Shown piece after piece: positions 6,381 to 7,534 of a stretch of 7,534 bases of DNA (positions are counted from its first letter, which is position 1; each line of letters opens with the position of its first letter). The stretch lies in the NCBI GenBank assembly GCA_002405485.1, contig DHLW01000131.1, positions 1-7,534 on the forward strand, given 5' to 3'. Both the position numbers and the translations under genes were made by a program. The stretch comes from Phycisphaerales bacterium UBA4658. Its GTDB lineage: Bacteria; Planctomycetota; Phycisphaerae; Phycisphaerales; UBA1924. The notes beneath the pieces are model-generated. The model saw only the letters and a program-made list of their open reading frames with translations. It was not told the DNA's origin and did not search any database.

Positions 6381-6893
6381 ATGCGTAATCGAGTTCGGAA
6401 GGCCTTCACGCTGGTCGAAATCCTCATCGTCGTGGTGATCCTCGGCATTCTCGCCGCGATCGTCATCCCGCAGTTCACCAACGCCAGCCAGGACGCTCAG
6501 CGCGGCAACGTGGTGACGCAGATGCAGTCGCTGCGGAACCAGATCGAGCTGTTCCGCGTCCGCAACGGCGGCCGGAACCCGGTGCTGGACGGCGTCGACA
6601 ACGCCGCGTTCAGCGACCTGACGGCGACGACCAACAGCTTCGGTCGCCAGCAGGAGCAGTACCTGCGCGCCGCCGCCAGCAACCCCCGCAACAACTCCTC
6701 GACGGTCGTTCTCACCGCCAACACCGGTGACGCGCTCCGCACCGAGGCCGCCAGCACCGATCCGCAGGCCGCGGGCGCCGCGGGCTGGCTCTACAACAAC
6801 ACGACCGGCGAGTTCATCGCGGTCGGCTTCTCGGAGTTCAGCGACACGTGGTTCGGGTCGACCAACCCGCCCCACCTGACCGCCCGTCCGTAA
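6381..6893 (+). CDS. Small pseudopilin, GspG/PilA-like
   Basis: A 170-residue type IV pilin-like protein. The eight-residue basic leader MRNRVRKA is followed by FTLVEILIVVVILGILAAI. Prepilin peptidase should cut between Ala8 and Phe9, giving a mature protein of 162 residues. The +5 glutamate (Glu13) and the +22 proline (Pro30 in VIPQF) are both present. The C-terminal part contains GWLYNNTTGEFIAV (135-148), the 'gWlYd..tGei' turn common in GspG-type pseudopilins and small planctomycete pilins. The middle (residues 62-115) is rich in Asn, Ser and Thr and holds no cysteine. It would be inserted in the inner membrane, then assembled into a pseudopilus or pilus. The ATG is set by AAGGAG eight bases upstream. 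A terminator follows, so it can be transcribed alone from the divergent region. Whether it serves secretion or a pilus cannot be decided here. Confidence 0.92.
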   Translation: MRNRVRKAFTLVEILIVVVILGILAAIVIPQFTNASQDAQRGNVVTQMQSLRNQIELFRVRNGGRNPVLDGVDNAAFSDLTATTNSFGRQQEQYLRAAASNPRNNSSTVVLTANTGDALRTEAASTDPQAAGAAGWLYNNTTGEFIAVGFSEFSDTWFGSTNPPHLTARP

Positions 6894-6896
6894 TGC

Positions 6897-6914
6897 GGTC
6901 TTGAGAGAGAGACC
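6897..6914 (+). other. Short hairpin just after the pilin stop
   Basis: GGTCT (6897-6901) pairs with AGACC (6910-6914) around a purine-rich loop of alternating G and A. It is weak and lies between the pilin stop and the main terminator; it may have no function. Confidence 0.25.
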
Positions 6915-6930
6915 TGAAACGACCTGAGAT

Positions 6931-6965
6931 CGGGCGACTCCTGGAAAGGGGTCGCCCGTGTTGTT
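6931..6965 (+). terminator. Intrinsic terminator after the first small pilin
   Basis: CGGGCGACTCCT (6931-6942) pairs with AGGGGTCGCCCG (6947-6958), including one G-U pair, closed by a GGAA loop of the stable GNRA type. The T-rich TGTTGTT (6959-6965) follows at once. It separates the two small pilin genes, so the second is either expressed by partial read-through or has its own promoter in the remaining 48 bases. Confidence 0.85.
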
Positions 6966-7013
6966 CCGGAAGAGACTCCGAGGCGACGCAGCCCGTTTTC
7001 GAGGATCCGCAGC

Positions 7014-7445
7014 ATGACTTCCCGCGAGCGTTCCGCCTTTACACTCATCGAGATCCTGATCGTCGTGGTGATCCTGGGCATTCTTGCCGCCATCGCGGTG
7101 TTCCAGTTCGGCGCTGTTACCGGCGAGTCGCAGCAGTCCGCCACTCGAACGGAGCTTCAGAAGCTCAGGCGGCACATCGGCGTCTTCCAGGCACGCAACA
7201 ACCAGCGGCTGCCGGCGGTCATCGAGGGTGACGGGACCTGGGGAGAGATCGTGAACACCAATCGCGAGTATCTCCTTACTCCTCCGATCAACTCCTGGGT
7301 GGGCGGAGCGAACGGCCGACGCGTCGTGCTCGGCTCTGGTCCGGACGCCGCGTATCAGACGGACTATGGCTGGATCTTTGATCCGACGTCGGGCCAGGTC
7401 TGGGCCGGCGGCTATGACGGTGATGACAATCCGCTCCCCCGATAA
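7014..7445 (+). CDS. Small pseudopilin, GspG-like, paralogue of the preceding gene
   Basis: A 143-residue type IV pilin-like protein with an eight-residue leader (MTSRERSA), then FTLIEILIVVVILGILAAI. Cleavage is expected between Ala8 and Phe9, and Glu13 is the +5 glutamate. Residues 13-27 are identical to the preceding pilin, including a 17-base exact DNA match. The +22 position, normally proline, is Phe30 (AVFQF). The globular part has EYLLTPPINSWVGG (85-98) and GWIFDPTSGQVWAGG (119-133), the latter aligning with GWLYNNTTGEF of its neighbour. It ends with acidic DGDDN (135-139). GspG-type pseudopilins bind calcium through acidic C-terminal residues, so a similar role is possible but unproven. 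The ATG is set by GAGGA (7001-7005), eight bases upstream. It is shorter than the first pilin and probably a different subunit of the same fibre. Confidence 0.92.
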   Translation: MTSRERSAFTLIEILIVVVILGILAAIAVFQFGAVTGESQQSATRTELQKLRRHIGVFQARNNQRLPAVIEGDGTWGEIVNTNREYLLTPPINSWVGGANGRRVVLGSGPDAAYQTDYGWIFDPTSGQVWAGGYDGDDNPLPR

Positions 7446-7534
7446 CTCATGCACCATTGCGGGATCGCGGCACGCGCCACGGCGGGCGCACAAGCCGGAA
7501 CCGGGATCGACCGATACCCCTGAGGATTCCCTTC
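7446..7534 (+). other. Non-coding right edge with a ribosome-binding site at its end
   Basis: No gene is visible. GAGGA at 7522-7526 is followed by exactly eight bases to the window end, the same spacing as for the preceding pilin (GAGGA, eight bases, ATG). A downstream gene therefore probably begins at or just past 7535. Its identity cannot be seen; another pilin-type gene would fit. Confidence 0.4.

Noticed and set aside
6147..7493. 448-residue open frame on the minus strand across the pilin genes
   Set aside because: It is antisense to two clear pilin genes and a terminator. Its composition (Arg, Gly, Val and Asp repeats) is what high-GC coding DNA gives on the opposite strand.
7449..7523. 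24-codon open frame after the last pilin
   Set aside because: It has no ribosome-binding site, no protein-like features, and ends before the likely ribosome site of the next gene.

Overview
The window is GC-rich, densely coding bacterial DNA. Three proteins carry type IV pilin-like N-termini with an Ala|Phe cleavage site. The longest of them has the 'Y-A-D-A-H-V' tail typical of the large pseudopilin families of Planctomycetota and relatives. Together with the mixed lipoprotein/glycosyltransferase neighbourhood, this suggests a planctomycete, most likely of the class Phycisphaerae. That assignment rests on protein style only; there is no rRNA or other marker gene.

Left part (55-3535, + strand): four genes that look like one transcription unit. 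They encode a putative lipoprotein, a GT-B/GT4-like glycosyltransferase with an eroded active-site motif, a low-molecular-weight protein tyrosine phosphatase (LMW-PTP), and a large planctomycete-type pseudopilin. The first pair and the last pair overlap by ATGA, so translational coupling is likely. A strong hairpin at 3542-3568 closes the unit.

Middle (3612-5897, - strand): a convergent gene for a methyl-accepting chemotaxis protein. It has a cleavable signal peptide, a proline-rich segment and an extra membrane helix ahead of an otherwise standard transmembrane/helical-sensor/transmembrane/HAMP/signalling layout. No other chemotaxis gene is in view.

Right part (5898-7534): a 483-base divergent intergenic region with several possible RNA or DNA structures, then two small, related pseudopilins. 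They are separated by a convincing intrinsic terminator (6931-6965). The window ends just after a good ribosome-binding site, so another gene probably starts at or near its right edge.

The common theme is the cell surface: export or assembly of pseudopilin fibres or a type II-like secretion apparatus, glycosylation or polysaccharide work, tyrosine dephosphorylation, and surface sensing. I found no CRISPR array, tRNA, rRNA, transposase or recognisable defence system. The most distinctive points are the chemoreceptor's N-terminal extension, the phosphatase-pseudopilin coupling, the glycosyltransferase lacking its catalytic glutamates, and the alternative hairpins in front of the first small pilin.
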